Positions 45,651-56,115 are shown, counted from the stretch's first letter. The stretch is 64,000 nucleotides of DNA from Glaciecola sp964195425 (GCA_964195425.1 CAXMOM010000017.1:1-64000); one strand, 5' to 3'. Notes: generated by a model from the sequence alone, not told the origin. Translations and numbers: made by a program.

Positions 45651-47512
45651 TACCCAATACCGCCTGAAAATTTAAGCACTACTGCCTGCTGTGTTTTGTG
45701 AATAGCTTGAAAAGCAGCCTTGAGCTGATGCTTTTCAATAGACGATAAGTCACTCACGCGCACAAAGTTATCATCAATTTTGTTGGTCAGTTGATGACGC
45801 CACCTAAGACGATTCATAAACAGCCATATATCGCGTAAATTATCCCTATCTTTAAGCGACAAGCCAGAATCTGGGGGCAAATTGTTCAATCTAGCTAACG
45901 TTCCTGGCATCGACAAACCGCTCGCTAGAGCGTAAAGTCTGACTACATTGTTAATGATTAAGACCGCCGATTTTTTGATATCAATTACGCCTTTATGCTC
46001 ATGCTCTTTGACATAAACAAACTTTTGGAACATCGACAGCGGCACGCTAGCCTCATTTGCATTGCGCGCCAATGCGGCTAAAAATGTAGATTCCTTAAAT
46101 AGATTTTTACGGTATTTTTGCAATTCAGCGAACAAGTTCATATCGCCTGCAACCGCGCGGGCGTCTAAATATATATTAAAAGCTAATATCGCTTCATTAG
46201 TAGGATCTTCTACCCATTTTTGGGATGCTAACTTTGAGGCCTCAAGCGATAAACGAAGAGCGGGGTTGCTTGCCATTATATTGCCGTCGCATAATTTAAT
46301 ACCACATTGTCCAAGTGCATCACATACATAATTGGCCATATCACAAAAATATTGTGCTTGCTGAGGACTAGGATCTTCTTTTAATAGCAAAGCATTGTCT
46401 TGATCAGAACCCATAGTTTGATCTTCTCTTGCTTGAGACCCATACACTAACCATGCAAAAGGCATCGTAGAATGACCGTTTTCTTGCTCAAAAAAACTAA
46501 TTAATTTACGCGTAATGATATCGGTAGCTTGCGCAAGCACCTTTCCTGCAATGTCAAAATCACCGACGCGTTTGGCCGTGCTTGCTATATATTGCGGTAC
46601 CTGCAAGGCAGTACGAATAAGAGTCTCTTTGCTATTGGCTTTCGATAAATCACTGATAACGAATAAAACACTGGCTTTTTGCTGCTTTGAAATATCGGTA
46701 TTTGTGACCATTGAGTAAGGTAAATTCGTTTGCGCATCAAATATTGGTAAATGATGAATACCTTTTTCATTCATAAGGCATATTGCGTCAAAAATAGTCT
46801 TATTTTTAGTTAAGAACGAAGGTTGTTTAGTCATCACTTGCGACACTGGCGTTGACAACGGCAGTCCTGGCGCAATAACGCGATTTCGTAGATCACGATC
46901 AGTCAGTATACCCAAAAAATTTTGCGCATACATTACCATTACCGACGACACATTTAGTTCACTCATCTTAATCGCGGCATTTTGCACGGTTTCGGTGGGC
47001 ACAACACACAACGGGCTGTTATCGACCACTTCACACAACGGCTTATATAACCACATTGAGTTAGAGTCGCTTACCGCCTGATTTTGCAGTACATTTGCGT
47101 TTATGGCGCGGAAAAATTTTTTAAATGCAGGTGTTTCAAGTCCTATAGCAAAATTAGCTCCACTAATACACAATACTATACCTGGACTATCAACAACGAG
47201 GCTAAGTCCATAATCGATATTGTCAAGTAAACTTGAAAAACCAAAGTAATCGCCATCGCTTAAGTGCTTTATAGGGGATGCAGAGTCTTTGACCGCAAAT
47301 TGACCACTTTGAATCAAAAATAATGCATTTGCATGATTATGCAATAAAGACTCTTTATTTTCGGTAGCCAAATAAATCAAATGACTCGTCTTCGCTATAC
47401 CGCGTAATGTGGGGGTATCAAGTTCATCAAACGGGCTTTGCTGCTCTAAAAAACTGACTACTTGTTGTGCACTATGATTAGTGTTAGGTAAAGGCGGAGC
47501 AATGTTCTTCAT
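45650..47512 (-). CDS. DUF294 nucleotidyltransferase-like protein with cNMP and CBS domains
   Basis: A 620-residue signalling protein. Order: cyclic-nucleotide-binding-like domain (about 20-140; NHANALFLIQSGQFAV, LSDGDYFGFSSLL), two CBS domains (about 165-285; MVMYAQNFLGILTDRDLRNRV, DAICLMNEKGIHHLPIF), DUF294 nucleotidyltransferase-like domain (AWLVYGSQAREDQTMGSDQDNALLL) and a C-terminal substrate-binding-like part. It is often found with acetate-switch kinases and is presumed to sense nucleotides. The ATG at 47512 follows AGGAGA. It diverges from crbS. Confidence 0.87.
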   Translation of the reverse strand: MKNIAPPLPNTNHSAQQVVSFLEQQSPFDELDTPTLRGIAKTSHLIYLATENKESLLHNHANALFLIQSGQFAVKDSASPIKHLSDGDYFGFSSLLDNIDYGLSLVVDSPGIVLCISGANFAIGLETPAFKKFFRAINANVLQNQAVSDSNSMWLYKPLCEVVDNSPLCVVPTETVQNAAIKMSELNVSSVMVMYAQNFLGILTDRDLRNRVIAPGLPLSTPVSQVMTKQPSFLTKNKTIFDAICLMNEKGIHHLPIFDAQTNLPYSMVTNTDISKQQKASVLFVISDLSKANSKETLIRTALQVPQYIASTAKRVGDFDIAGKVLAQATDIITRKLISFFEQENGHSTMPFAWLVYGSQAREDQTMGSDQDNALLLKEDPSPQQAQYFCDMANYVCDALGQCGIKLCDGNIMASNPALRLSLEASKLASQKWVEDPTNEAILAFNIYLDARAVAGDMNLFAELQKYRKNLFKESTFLAALARNANEASVPLSMFQKFVYVKEHEHKGVIDIKKSAVLIINNVVRLYALASGLSMPGTLARLNNLPPDSGLSLKDRDNLRDIWLFMNRLRWRHQLTNKIDDNFVRVSDLSSIEKHQLKAAFQAIHKTQQAVVLKFSGGIG

Positions 47513-47650
47513 AACTTCTCCTGATCTTTTAAAGGGGTCAACAATAAACAATTAGTAACGAAGGTCAAATAATACAATAGTCGCACCACCTTGGTATTAA
47601 ATTAGTTTGTGATAGAGTAGATATTGTTACAAATTTGCTTAGGAATTTAC

Positions 47651-50600
47651 ATGTCTTTTGGTTGGCTAGCCTTGGCTATAGCTTATTTGACACTATTGTT
47701 TTGGGTCGCTAAATGGGGCGATACTAATTCGCAAACGGCGCGTTGGTTAACATCTCATCCATTTATCTACAGTCTTGCTTTGGGTATCTATTGTACTGCA
47801 TGGACGTTTTTTGGTGCTGTGGGCCAATCGAGTAAACAGCAATGGATGTATTTGCCCATTTTGCTAGGCCCGATTATAGTGTATGTGGTGTTTTATCGCT
47901 TTATATCTAAGCTCACTCATGTGAGTAAAAAGCAGCATATAAGCACTATTGCCGATTTTATTAGCTCTCGCTATGGTAAGCGCCAAGTGGTCGCCCTTGT
48001 TGTCACTATTATTGCACTTTTAGCCGCTATTCCGTATATCGCTTTGCAGTTACAAGCCATAGGGTCGACATTTAAGCTCATCACGAACCAACAAGATACT
48101 GCATTAGTCATTGTTTTATCGACTACTTTTATTGCCTTATTTGCAATGTACTTTGGCACCCGAAACACCGACGTCACCGAATATAGACGAGGCCTAATAT
48201 TAGCAATTTCACTGGAATCGTGCATAAAACTGTTCGCACTTATTTTGGTGGCCATCGTGGGTTATAGTTACTGGGTAGGTGAGCCAGGGCAAACTATTTT
48301 GCATGAATACACCCAAACCGAGGCTTTGCGAGCTTTTGTATCTTTTGATTTTTGGGTACAAACACTTATGGCGGCAGCAGCGGTAATTTGTTTACCTAGG
48401 CAGTTTCATGTGGCTGTTATCGATAACTTAAAGATAAGCCATCTACGCACAGCCAGGTGGTTTTTCCCCGCCTACTTAGTATTAATAGCCCTTACTATTC
48501 CTATTATTGCAGCAGCAGGTAAAGCGATCTTTGCAGGACAAGGATTGCATGGCGATAGCTATGTAATGGGCATTGCCATAATGTCAGACTCCATCTTACT
48601 GCAAGTTATAGTATTTCTTGGTGGGTTGTCGGCGGCGACCGCTATGATTATTGTCGCTACGCTTACGCTAAGTACAATGATTACCAACGATTTGGTGCTC
48701 CCTAAGCTTATGGATAGGGAAACCTATGGAGGCGTAAATCGGGTTAAACGAATCAAAAATATTCGACGCTTTATTATTTTTGGTATTTTACTGCTTGCCT
48801 TTGCCTATCAACAGCAAATGGCAAACCAAGCATCATTGGCATCTATTGGCTTACTCGCATTTTCGCTGGTGATTCAACTTCTGCCCGCTATTGTAGGTGG
48901 ATTATACTGGCATAGAGCCCATGCTCACGGCGTATATGCTGGGCTATTAGCCGGATTGTTAGTATGGCTTATGTTCCTTTTCATCCCCTTGCTGAATCCA
49001 GGTGCAGATGCTTATCTTACTGGTTATCAAACATATTTATTGAGTCAAGGAGCGATATATAGTTTACTCGCAAACATTATATTTTTTATTGGTTTTTCAA
49101 TCCTCGCCAAGCCAACACTTATCGATCGTATCCAAGCGAAACTGTTTGTTGAACCAGCCACAATAGCTATCCAATATAGCGAACATAAAATAATTGAAAT
49201 CAATATCGATGACTTGAAAACCTTAATCGCTCGATTTACCGGTGAAAAACGCTGTGCTCAACTATTTGAAGTGCATGCGCATCAGTCATCAAATAAACCC
49301 CCATTACATGGCAAAGCAGATGAAGCCCTACTTGCTTTTTGCGAGCGTGCACTAGGAGGCGTAGTTGGTTCTTCGAGCGCTCGCGCCTTAATTGACAGCT
49401 TAGTACGCGGAAAATCCCTAGATATAGCTGATGTGGTTAATTTCTTTGACGACACCACTCAAGCAATGCAGTTTAATATGAGTGCACTGCTCACCTCTCT
49501 GGAAAACATCGATCAGGGCATTAGCGTAATAGACAAAGACTTAAAATTAATTGCATGGAACAAGCGGTATACCAACCTGTTCAACTACCCAGAAAACCTT
49601 ATTAGTATTGGTGCGTCTATTGAGCCCCTAGTTAGGCACAACACCTTAAGGGGTAGTTGCGAACCTGGTGAAATAGAATCGCAAATTGAAAAACGCATGA
49701 GCTTATTACGAAACGGCACACCGCATAAGTTTCGGCGAACCCGAGACAACGGTCATGTAATCGAAATGGTTTGCAATCCACTACCAGGTGGTGGCTTTGT
49801 GATTAGCTATTCCGACATTACCGGCTACATCGAAGCACAAGAGGCATTGAAAGAATCCAATATTGACCTGGCAGCGCGAGTTGAAAAAAGAACAGAAGAA
49901 GTACACTCTATTAATGCCGAATTACGCTTAGAAATAGAAAGACGAAATAAGTTAGAAATAAGCTTAATTCGTGCAAAAAAAGAAGCAGAAGATGCTAACG
50001 AGAGCAAAACCAGATTTTTAGCCTTAGCGAGCCATGATGTTTTACAGCCTCTGAATGCCGCAAAGCTCTACTTGGCTGCACTTCAAGAAACAAAATTTGA
50101 CAGCGACACCAGCGATATATTAACTAAACTAAACGATTCAGTAGTATCGAGTGAAACCCTTATTAGTACGATTCTCGATATATCAAGACTTGATCAAGGA
50201 CAGTTAAAACCCTTTATAGAAACAGTCAATGTTGCTGAAACTATCATGCCCATCGTTAACGAAATGAGCATGAAAGCAAAAGACAAAGGACTAGAATTTA
50301 GGTTCAAAGGCCTTGATTGTTGGGTGAGTGCTGACAAGACATATCTTTATAGGATTATTCAAAACCTTGTTTCAAATGCGGTTAAGTACACCAAAGAAGG
50401 CAAAGTGTTACTTACTGTTAGAAAGCGAGCCGATAAAATACTTATCCAGGCTCGTGACACTGGCATAGGAATATCAACGCATCAGCAAGCTGCCATTTTT
50501 GGGGATTTTTACAGAATAGAAAATACCGATGAACAAGGCATAGGCTTAGGTTTAGGCGTAGTAAAACGACTAAGTCAACAGCTTGCATGTAACATTCGAG

Positions 50601-51097
50601 TAGACTCACAAGAGCAAAAAGGATCATGCTTTAGTGTAGAGTTTACCAGTGTTGAAGCACCAGAAAGGCCTATGGTTATTCTTAATCCGGCTAACTCTAT
50701 CTTTAGTAAATTGAGAATATTATGTATCGACGATCAGCAAGAAAACCTTGATGCCATGAAAACAGTCTTGGTTAAATGGGGAATTGAAGTCGCCCTTGCT
50801 AAGTCTTATCAAGACTCAATAGAGATTGCGCAGAAGCTTAAACCGCATATTTTATTGGTAGATTATCAGTTAGGCAAAGGCCCTGATGGTTTAGAAATAA
50901 TAGAGTTATTGCGCCTGCAGCTTAATACAATATTACCCGCATGCTTGGTCACGGCGAAAAAAGGCGATGATTTACTTAAATTATGCAGCGAACAAGGTGT
51001 TAATTATCTTTCAAAGCCTATAAAGCCAGCAAAATTAAGATCACTCATCCAAACTATGGCTAAGTTTATCCGTAACGTAGATGTAACCGAGAAATAA
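47651..51097 (+). CDS. crbS: Hybrid histidine kinase with sodium/solute symporter domain (CrbS)
   Basis: A 1148-residue protein. A thirteen-segment SSS-family transporter region (about 1-500) is fused to a PAS-like domain (VIDKDLKLIAWNKRYTNLF; about 625-740), a coiled coil, a HisKA domain (ALASHDVLQPLNAAKLY), an HATPase (NLVSNAVKYT, DTGIGIS, GIGLGLGV) and a C-terminal receiver (LLVDYQLGKGPDG). CrbS controls acs in Vibrio and Pseudomonas, sensing acetate-linked signals. The ATG at 47651 has AGGA upstream. It converges with crbR, 5 nt apart, an arrangement typical of this system. Confidence 0.93.
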   Translation: MSFGWLALAIAYLTLLFWVAKWGDTNSQTARWLTSHPFIYSLALGIYCTAWTFFGAVGQSSKQQWMYLPILLGPIIVYVVFYRFISKLTHVSKKQHISTIADFISSRYGKRQVVALVVTIIALLAAIPYIALQLQAIGSTFKLITNQQDTALVIVLSTTFIALFAMYFGTRNTDVTEYRRGLILAISLESCIKLFALILVAIVGYSYWVGEPGQTILHEYTQTEALRAFVSFDFWVQTLMAAAAVICLPRQFHVAVIDNLKISHLRTARWFFPAYLVLIALTIPIIAAAGKAIFAGQGLHGDSYVMGIAIMSDSILLQVIVFLGGLSAATAMIIVATLTLSTMITNDLVLPKLMDRETYGGVNRVKRIKNIRRFIIFGILLLAFAYQQQMANQASLASIGLLAFSLVIQLLPAIVGGLYWHRAHAHGVYAGLLAGLLVWLMFLFIPLLNPGADAYLTGYQTYLLSQGAIYSLLANIIFFIGFSILAKPTLIDRIQAKLFVEPATIAIQYSEHKIIEINIDDLKTLIARFTGEKRCAQLFEVHAHQSSNKPPLHGKADEALLAFCERALGGVVGSSSARALIDSLVRGKSLDIADVVNFFDDTTQAMQFNMSALLTSLENIDQGISVIDKDLKLIAWNKRYTNLFNYPENLISIGASIEPLVRHNTLRGSCEPGEIESQIEKRMSLLRNGTPHKFRRTRDNGHVIEMVCNPLPGGGFVISYSDITGYIEAQEALKESNIDLAARVEKRTEEVHSINAELRLEIERRNKLEISLIRAKKEAEDANESKTRFLALASHDVLQPLNAAKLYLAALQETKFDSDTSDILTKLNDSVVSSETLISTILDISRLDQGQLKPFIETVNVAETIMPIVNEMSMKAKDKGLEFRFKGLDCWVSADKTYLYRIIQNLVSNAVKYTKEGKVLLTVRKRADKILIQARDTGIGISTHQQAAIFGDFYRIENTDEQGIGLGLGVVKRLSQQLACNIRVDSQEQKGSCFSVEFTSVEAPERPMVILNPANSIFSKLRILCIDDQQENLDAMKTVLVKWGIEVALAKSYQDSIEIAQKLKPHILLVDYQLGKGPDGLEIIELLRLQLNTILPACLVTAKKGDDLLKLCSEQGVNYLSKPIKPAKLRSLIQTMAKFIRNVDVTEK

Positions 51098-51102
51098 GTG
51101 CG

Positions 51103-51753
51103 CTAACATTCGTTTACTTGTGGCTCTAGCTGTAGCTCTGATGCAATTAATACAGCTTGGGTACGATTGTTTATACCCAACTTTCGAAAAATAACGGTGA
51201 TATGTGCTTTTACAGTCGCCTCTGCAATACCTAAGTTGTAGCCAATCTGCTTATTTAGCAAGCCATCTCTCATATAACACAATACGTTATATTGAGAGGG
51301 AGTAAGACTGGCTACATTCTCAGCAAGCTTACTAAAGTCCTCATCCACATCTTTTATCTTTAAGCGCACTGACTCAGGCAACCACACATCGCCTTCAAGC
51401 ATAGTATTCACAGCTTCGCTTATACTGTTAGCACTGGCTGTTTTAGGAATAAAGCCAATTGCGCCTAATCCCACAATTTTTGATATAAGACTAGCGTCTT
51501 CTGTACCTGAAATAACTGCAATAGGTAAATCTGCAAATTGTTTTTGAATGTGTAGGAACCCAAACAAATCATTGCTCCCGGGCATATGAAGATCTAACAA
51601 AAGCAAGTCGACTTCATTTTCCTGTAAGGCGGTAACCGTGCCGTTTACATCGCCAGTTTCTAAAATATTGACGTCGTTGAAGGATATGTTCAAAGCGCCT
51701 TTTAAAGCGTCTCTATAAAGTGGATGGTCGTCGGCGATGAGGAATGTGATCAT
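51103..51753 (-). CDS. crbR: LuxR/NarL-type response regulator (CrbR)
   Basis: A 216-residue response regulator. The receiver domain has the phospho-acceptor Asp54 in LLLDLHMPGSND, with acidic residues in IADDHPLYRDAL. The output helix-turn-helix reads LTPSQYNVLCYMRDGLLNKQIGYNLGIAEATVKAHITVIFRKL. CrbR activates acetate-assimilation genes on phosphorylation by CrbS. The next gene upstream on the same strand is acs, 123 nt away. Candidate target sites are at acs, yjcH and the porin. Confidence 0.92.
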   Translation of the reverse strand: MITFLIADDHPLYRDALKGALNISFNDVNILETGDVNGTVTALQENEVDLLLLDLHMPGSNDLFGFLHIQKQFADLPIAVISGTEDASLISKIVGLGAIGFIPKTASANSISEAVNTMLEGDVWLPESVRLKIKDVDEDFSKLAENVASLTPSQYNVLCYMRDGLLNKQIGYNLGIAEATVKAHITVIFRKLGINNRTQAVLIASELQLEPQVNEC

Positions 51754-51876
51754 AAGGCTTCCATGATTTATTATCGTTCAACAATAGTCTAACAATTTTT
51801 TAACAAACCGCAATGATTGCTTGAAGAAGTAGAGAGGTCAACGAAAGCAAACCTCTCTTCAACGCGCTTGAAAACG

Positions 51877-53820
51877 CTAGCGATTTAGTCGTTTATCAAT
51901 TAGTGACTCAACCACGCTAGGATCGGCCAGCGTAGATGTATCGCCAAGTTGGTCATGCTCATTTGCTGCAATTTTCCTTAAAATTCGACGCATTATTTTA
52001 CCTGAACGAGTTTTCGGTAAACCCGATGTCCATTGAATTAAGTCAGGTGTAGCAATAGGTGACAACTCTTTTCTCACCCATTTTTTTACATCAGCGGTCA
52101 ATTCATCGCTAATCACGGTTCCTTCAATGGGGGTTATATACACATATATGCCTTGGCCTTTAATATCATGAGGGAAACCCACTACAGCAGCTTCTGCAAT
52201 GTCCTTATGCGATACCAAGGCGCTTTCTATTTCAGCAGTGCCTAAACGATGACCAGACACATTTAGTACATCGTCTACGCGTCCTGTTATCCAAAAATAT
52301 CCGTCTTCGTCACGGCGGACGCCATCACCTGTAAAGTACACATTCGGGTATGCGCTAAAATAGGTTTCAATAAATCGCTTATGATCACCATAAACCGTTC
52401 TGGCTTGGCTTGGCCAGCTATCCTTAATAATCAAATTTCCTTCACCAGCACCTTGTATTTCATCTCCCTCAGCGTCAACGATCGCAGGTTGAACGCCAAA
52501 CAATGGACGTGTTGCTGAACCTGGTTTTAACGATGTTGCAGTAGGTAGCGGCGCTATCATCATTCCGCCAGTCTCGGTTTGCCACCATGTATCAACAATG
52601 GGACAACGGCTCTGACCAATAACTCGGTAATACCACTCCCAGGCTTCTGGATTGATGGGCTCGCCAACAGAGCCAAGAATACGCAATGAGGATAAATCAC
52701 ACCCTTCTACTGGTTTCTCGCCGTGGGCCATAAGCGCACGAATAGCCGTTGGCGCTGTATACAGGCTGTTTACTTTATACTTTTCGACTATTTGCGCAAT
52801 ACGACGAACATCTGGATAGGTCGGCACGCCTTCAAAGAAGACCTGCGACGCACCATTGGCCAAAGGTCCATATGTCATATAACTATGACCTGTAATCCAG
52901 CCTACATCGGCAGTACACCAATAGATATCGTCGGGTTTATAATCGAAAGCATAGCGAAAGGTCAATGATGTATACAATAAATAGCCACCCGTAGTGTGTA
53001 ACACACCTTTTGGTTGACCCGTAGAGCCCGAGGTATACAAAATAAATAAGGGGTCTTCTGCATTCATAACTTCTGGCTCGCATTGAGCACTGCAGCCATC
53101 AACTAACTCATGCCACCATACATCCACATCGCTATTGAAATCGACATCACCACCGGTAAGCTTAAGCGTTAATACTGCGCTTATAGTTGGGCAAGCGCCA
53201 TTTGAGATAGCTTCATCAACATTTGCCTTTAAGGGGACTGTACGCCCTGCTCTGCGTCCTTCGTCTGCAGTAATCACTACTTTAGCATCACTGTTATTAA
53301 TTCTGTCAGCAATAGCATTTGGTGAAAACCCACCAAAAATAACAGAGTGCACGGCACCTATGCGAGCACAAGCTAACATTGCGTATGCAGCATGTGGCGT
53401 CATTGGCATATAAATAGCCACGCAATCACCTTTTTGAATGCCCAATTTTTTAAGACCGTTAGCTAGCTTACATACTTCGTAGTGAAGCTCCTGATAGGTC
53501 ACCTTTTGTGAGTTTTCAGATGAGTCACCTTCCCAAAATATAGCGACTTTTTTAGCATTGTCTTTTAAGTGTCTGTCTATGCAGTTGTAACTAGCGTTAA
53601 GTTGCCCGTCTTCAAACCATTTAATTTCACAGCTGTCGGGCGAAAAGTTTGTGTTCTTAATGATAGTTGGAGTTTTTATCCACTCTAACTCTCCAATTTG
53701 AGATGCCCAAAATGCATCAGGATCAGCCACAGAGGCTTCATACATTTCTTTATAATCGGCTTCGCTGAAATGGGGGCCTTTGGTCAAAGACGCGGGTACT
53801 GGGTAGCGTTTATCACTCAT
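51877..53820 (-). CDS. acs: Acetyl-CoA synthetase
   Basis: A 647-residue acetate-CoA ligase (AMP-forming). The AMP-binding motif YTSGSTGQPKGVLHTTGG and the C-terminal acetylatable Lys608 in PKTRSGKIMRRIL are present, and VDTWWQTETGGMMIAPLP and YWCTADVGWITGHSY are typical Acs segments. It converts acetate to acetyl-CoA and is the core of the acetate switch. The ATG at 53820 follows CGGAGATAAAAGC. A CrbR-box-like site lies about 70 nt upstream, overlapping the likely -35 region. Confidence 0.96.
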   Translation of the reverse strand: MSDKRYPVPASLTKGPHFSEADYKEMYEASVADPDAFWASQIGELEWIKTPTIIKNTNFSPDSCEIKWFEDGQLNASYNCIDRHLKDNAKKVAIFWEGDSSENSQKVTYQELHYEVCKLANGLKKLGIQKGDCVAIYMPMTPHAAYAMLACARIGAVHSVIFGGFSPNAIADRINNSDAKVVITADEGRRAGRTVPLKANVDEAISNGACPTISAVLTLKLTGGDVDFNSDVDVWWHELVDGCSAQCEPEVMNAEDPLFILYTSGSTGQPKGVLHTTGGYLLYTSLTFRYAFDYKPDDIYWCTADVGWITGHSYMTYGPLANGASQVFFEGVPTYPDVRRIAQIVEKYKVNSLYTAPTAIRALMAHGEKPVEGCDLSSLRILGSVGEPINPEAWEWYYRVIGQSRCPIVDTWWQTETGGMMIAPLPTATSLKPGSATRPLFGVQPAIVDAEGDEIQGAGEGNLIIKDSWPSQARTVYGDHKRFIETYFSAYPNVYFTGDGVRRDEDGYFWITGRVDDVLNVSGHRLGTAEIESALVSHKDIAEAAVVGFPHDIKGQGIYVYITPIEGTVISDELTADVKKWVRKELSPIATPDLIQWTSGLPKTRSGKIMRRILRKIAANEHDQLGDTSTLADPSVVESLIDKRLNR

Positions 53821-53890
53821 GCTTTTATCTCCGTTAATCAATTGTTATCTATTCGTTAACAATAGGCTTATTTATATAAATCAAAATAGT

Positions 53891-53903
53891 ACTTTGGTAG
53901 TAA
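53891..53903. promoter_or_regulatory. Candidate CrbR box upstream of acs
   Basis: ACTTTGGTAGTAA on the plus strand, 71 nt from the acs ATG, just upstream of a TATAAA-like -10 (53869-53881 region on the minus strand). Matching elements occur upstream of yjcH-actP (56024-56036) and of the porin (57385-57397). Its binding protein is inferred from context to be CrbR. Confidence 0.5.
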
Positions 53904-53970
53904 TTGTCAAAAAGCGCAGCTATTACTAAGATTTCGTAGTCTTATAATACAACTATTAGTTGCGAATATA

Positions 53971-53996
53971 AAAAAGGGTGCACAAGCACCCTTTTC
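53971..53996 (-). terminator. Rho-independent terminator of yjcH-actP
   Basis: GGGTGC at 53976-53981 and GCACCC at 53986-53991 enclose a 4-nt loop, with A-rich sequence on one side and T-rich on the other, so the hairpin can work on both strands. On the minus strand it follows the actP stop by 54 nt and ends in a run of six T. Confidence 0.85.
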
Positions 53997-54049
53997 ATTT
54001 ATAGCAAATAGGCATAAACCAAATAGGCTTAAGCAGAAATATCTTTGCT

Positions 54050-55666
54050 CTACTTCCCGTGTGCTTTAGCCATAAACTCTTTAGTTTCGCCGCGGTCATC
54101 AGTCATTAAGCTAACCACTACCGTAACCAATACCGCAAGAGGCATAGAATAAAGCGCTGGGTTAACTAATACGTCTAAACCTAATATCGACTCGACACCA
54201 AAGAAACGTCCGAAAGTAAACAGTAAAGAAACAATCAAACCAGTCGCCATACCAATGATTACGGCTTGGCTTGTTAGCTTATGCCACCAAACTGCAAACA
54301 CTAAAGCAGGTGCGAAAGTACTCGCGGCAATACCAAAACACATACCCACTAACATTGCTACGTTTTGGTCTTTAAGCCAAATTGACATAAAGATTGCAAC
54401 AATGGCTAAACCACCCGCGCCAAGCTTCGCAAAACGTAATTGCTGCTCGTCGGTACTGTCAGGGTTCAAAATCCCTTTATACAGGTCGTGAGACAAACTT
54501 GTAGTTGCTGAAATCAATAGACCCGCCGAGGTACTTAACATAGCTGCCATAGCACCAGCTGCAATAACACCCATAAGCACTTGTCCGCCCATCATGTCAC
54601 CGAGCATTGGCATGGTCATGTTAGTCGCAACACCACGCTTGCCTTCAGCGAGTAACGCAATTAACTGTGGATATAAACCGTACATCGCAATAAGACCTAC
54701 AAAGAAAACAGCCGCATAGAAAATAGCTAATCCCCAAATGGTTATTTCAGCTGATTTACGTGCTTCTTTCGCGCTAGAAACCGTATAAAAGCGAATGAGG
54801 ATGTGTGGTAAACCCAAAACGCCAAAGAACAGCGCAATTACCAAACTTGCATTGTCTGCAAGGCTTCTTAAACCCACACCCGGTGTTACTGCTGTTGCTG
54901 CAGCAGGCATTAGTTCACGAACTGCCGTTATCGCTTCGCCTGGCGCAGCATTTGCCATGCTTGCGGCTAGTGCAACGGCATCGGGATTAGCGGCGGCCAA
55001 TAGTGGTGGCACCATCTCATTACCAGCGCTGATTACGCCAAGAGGATTGCCAGAAAACATCTGAATAATACCAAACACTAACAAGAATAATAAAGCACCA
55101 AATAAAATAGCACCTTGAATCGCTTGGTTATAAGACGTGCCTTTCATACCCCCTAAAATTACGAATACGCCCATCAATGAACCTGTCACCATAACGGTTG
55201 GTAAATAGTCCCAGCCCAGCAATAGACCAAATAAGTGACCCGCTCCTACAATTTGTGGAATTAAATACATAACGCACAAAGCAAGAGTAGAAATCATCGC
55301 TATAGTACGTATGCCTTTTTCCCTTCCCTTAAAACGCGCATTTAGTAGGTCTGCAACGGTGTATTTACCTACATTTTTAAGCGGGCTAGCAATAAGCAAT
55401 AACACCACGATCCAAGCGGCAAAGAAACCTAATGCAAGCCACCAACCATCGACACCCATAAGGGCAACAGCGCCTGCTACACCGAGGAAACTGGCTGCAC
55501 TGGCATAATCACCTAACATAGCCCAGCCGTTTACACGAGGCGAAATGCCGCCACCCGCGACATAGAAGTTAGCCGTAGAACTGGTAGAGCGACGATGGTA
55601 ATAGCTAATAAAAAGAGATAGCGCAATACCTAATATTACGATACTTAAAGCGACGATATTTTCCAT
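54050..55666 (-). CDS. actP: Cation/acetate symporter ActP
   Basis: A 538-residue SSS-family transporter with about thirteen membrane segments. The ActP-typical opening NFYVAGGGISPRVNGWAMLGDYASAASFLGVAGAVALMG is present, with conserved ISATTSLSHDLYKGIL later in the protein. It imports acetate with sodium. Its start overlaps the yjcH stop by one base (TAATG), with GAGGAG upstream, so the two are coupled. acs follows downstream on the same strand behind a terminator. Confidence 0.94.
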   Translation of the reverse strand: MENIVALSIVILGIALSLFISYYHRRSTSSTANFYVAGGGISPRVNGWAMLGDYASAASFLGVAGAVALMGVDGWWLALGFFAAWIVVLLLIASPLKNVGKYTVADLLNARFKGREKGIRTIAMISTLALCVMYLIPQIVGAGHLFGLLLGWDYLPTVMVTGSLMGVFVILGGMKGTSYNQAIQGAILFGALLFLLVFGIIQMFSGNPLGVISAGNEMVPPLLAAANPDAVALAASMANAAPGEAITAVRELMPAAATAVTPGVGLRSLADNASLVIALFFGVLGLPHILIRFYTVSSAKEARKSAEITIWGLAIFYAAVFFVGLIAMYGLYPQLIALLAEGKRGVATNMTMPMLGDMMGGQVLMGVIAAGAMAAMLSTSAGLLISATTSLSHDLYKGILNPDSTDEQQLRFAKLGAGGLAIVAIFMSIWLKDQNVAMLVGMCFGIAASTFAPALVFAVWWHKLTSQAVIIGMATGLIVSLLFTFGRFFGVESILGLDVLVNPALYSMPLAVLVTVVVSLMTDDRGETKEFMAKAHGK

Positions 55667-55884
55667 TAGTTAGTCTCCTCATCACTCATTTTTTTAAGAT
55701 ACAAACGAGTAATGATTACGCCTGTTATAATAATCACTAAACCGCCCCAAATAGCCAAAGGTAAACCCGCTATTGGTAGTGATGCAATGTCTTTAAATGC
55801 AGCAGATGTCATCAACGCAACACCAAAATATAAGACAGTGTAAATTGATAGCGCTATGGCTGAAAATTTGGCTTTACTACTCAT
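55666..55884 (-). CDS. yjcH: DUF485 family protein (YjcH-like)
   Basis: A 72-residue membrane protein with two hydrophobic helices and the DUF485 pattern (SIYTVLYFGVALMTSAAF, PLAIWGGLVIIITGVIITRLY). It is the usual partner of ActP and is co-translated with it. Its exact function is unknown; it is shorter than E. coli YjcH (104). A CrbR-box-like site lies 140 nt upstream. Confidence 0.9.
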   Translation of the reverse strand: MSSKAKFSAIALSIYTVLYFGVALMTSAAFKDIASLPIAGLPLAIWGGLVIIITGVIITRLYLKKMSDEETN

Positions 55885-56023
55885 AGCGAATCTCCTGTAA
55901 GTGTTTAAAAATTGTATTTAACATATTTTTTCCTCAGTGTTTTTTATAAACGTTAATCTTGTAAACATTTAGGTAATATAAATTAACAAGAAATTGGCAT
56001 TTTTAACAAGAAAGAATCATCCT

Positions 56024-56036
56024 TTACCACTAAAGT
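56024..56036. promoter_or_regulatory. Candidate CrbR box upstream of yjcH-actP
   Basis: TTACCACTAAAGT on the plus strand, the complement of ACTTTAGTGGTAA, which matches the acs site at 11 of 13 positions with two purine-purine changes. It lies 140 nt from the yjcH start; a TATATT-like -10 lies at 55975-55980 between them. Orientation is opposite to the acs site. Confidence 0.5.
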
Positions 56037-56115
56037 CTGATGCTATTGGACCTACTTTGCAGGCTTAAGTAAGCTTATAAAACAAACTTTTAACCTGCTA
56101 CAAATCAACTAGATA

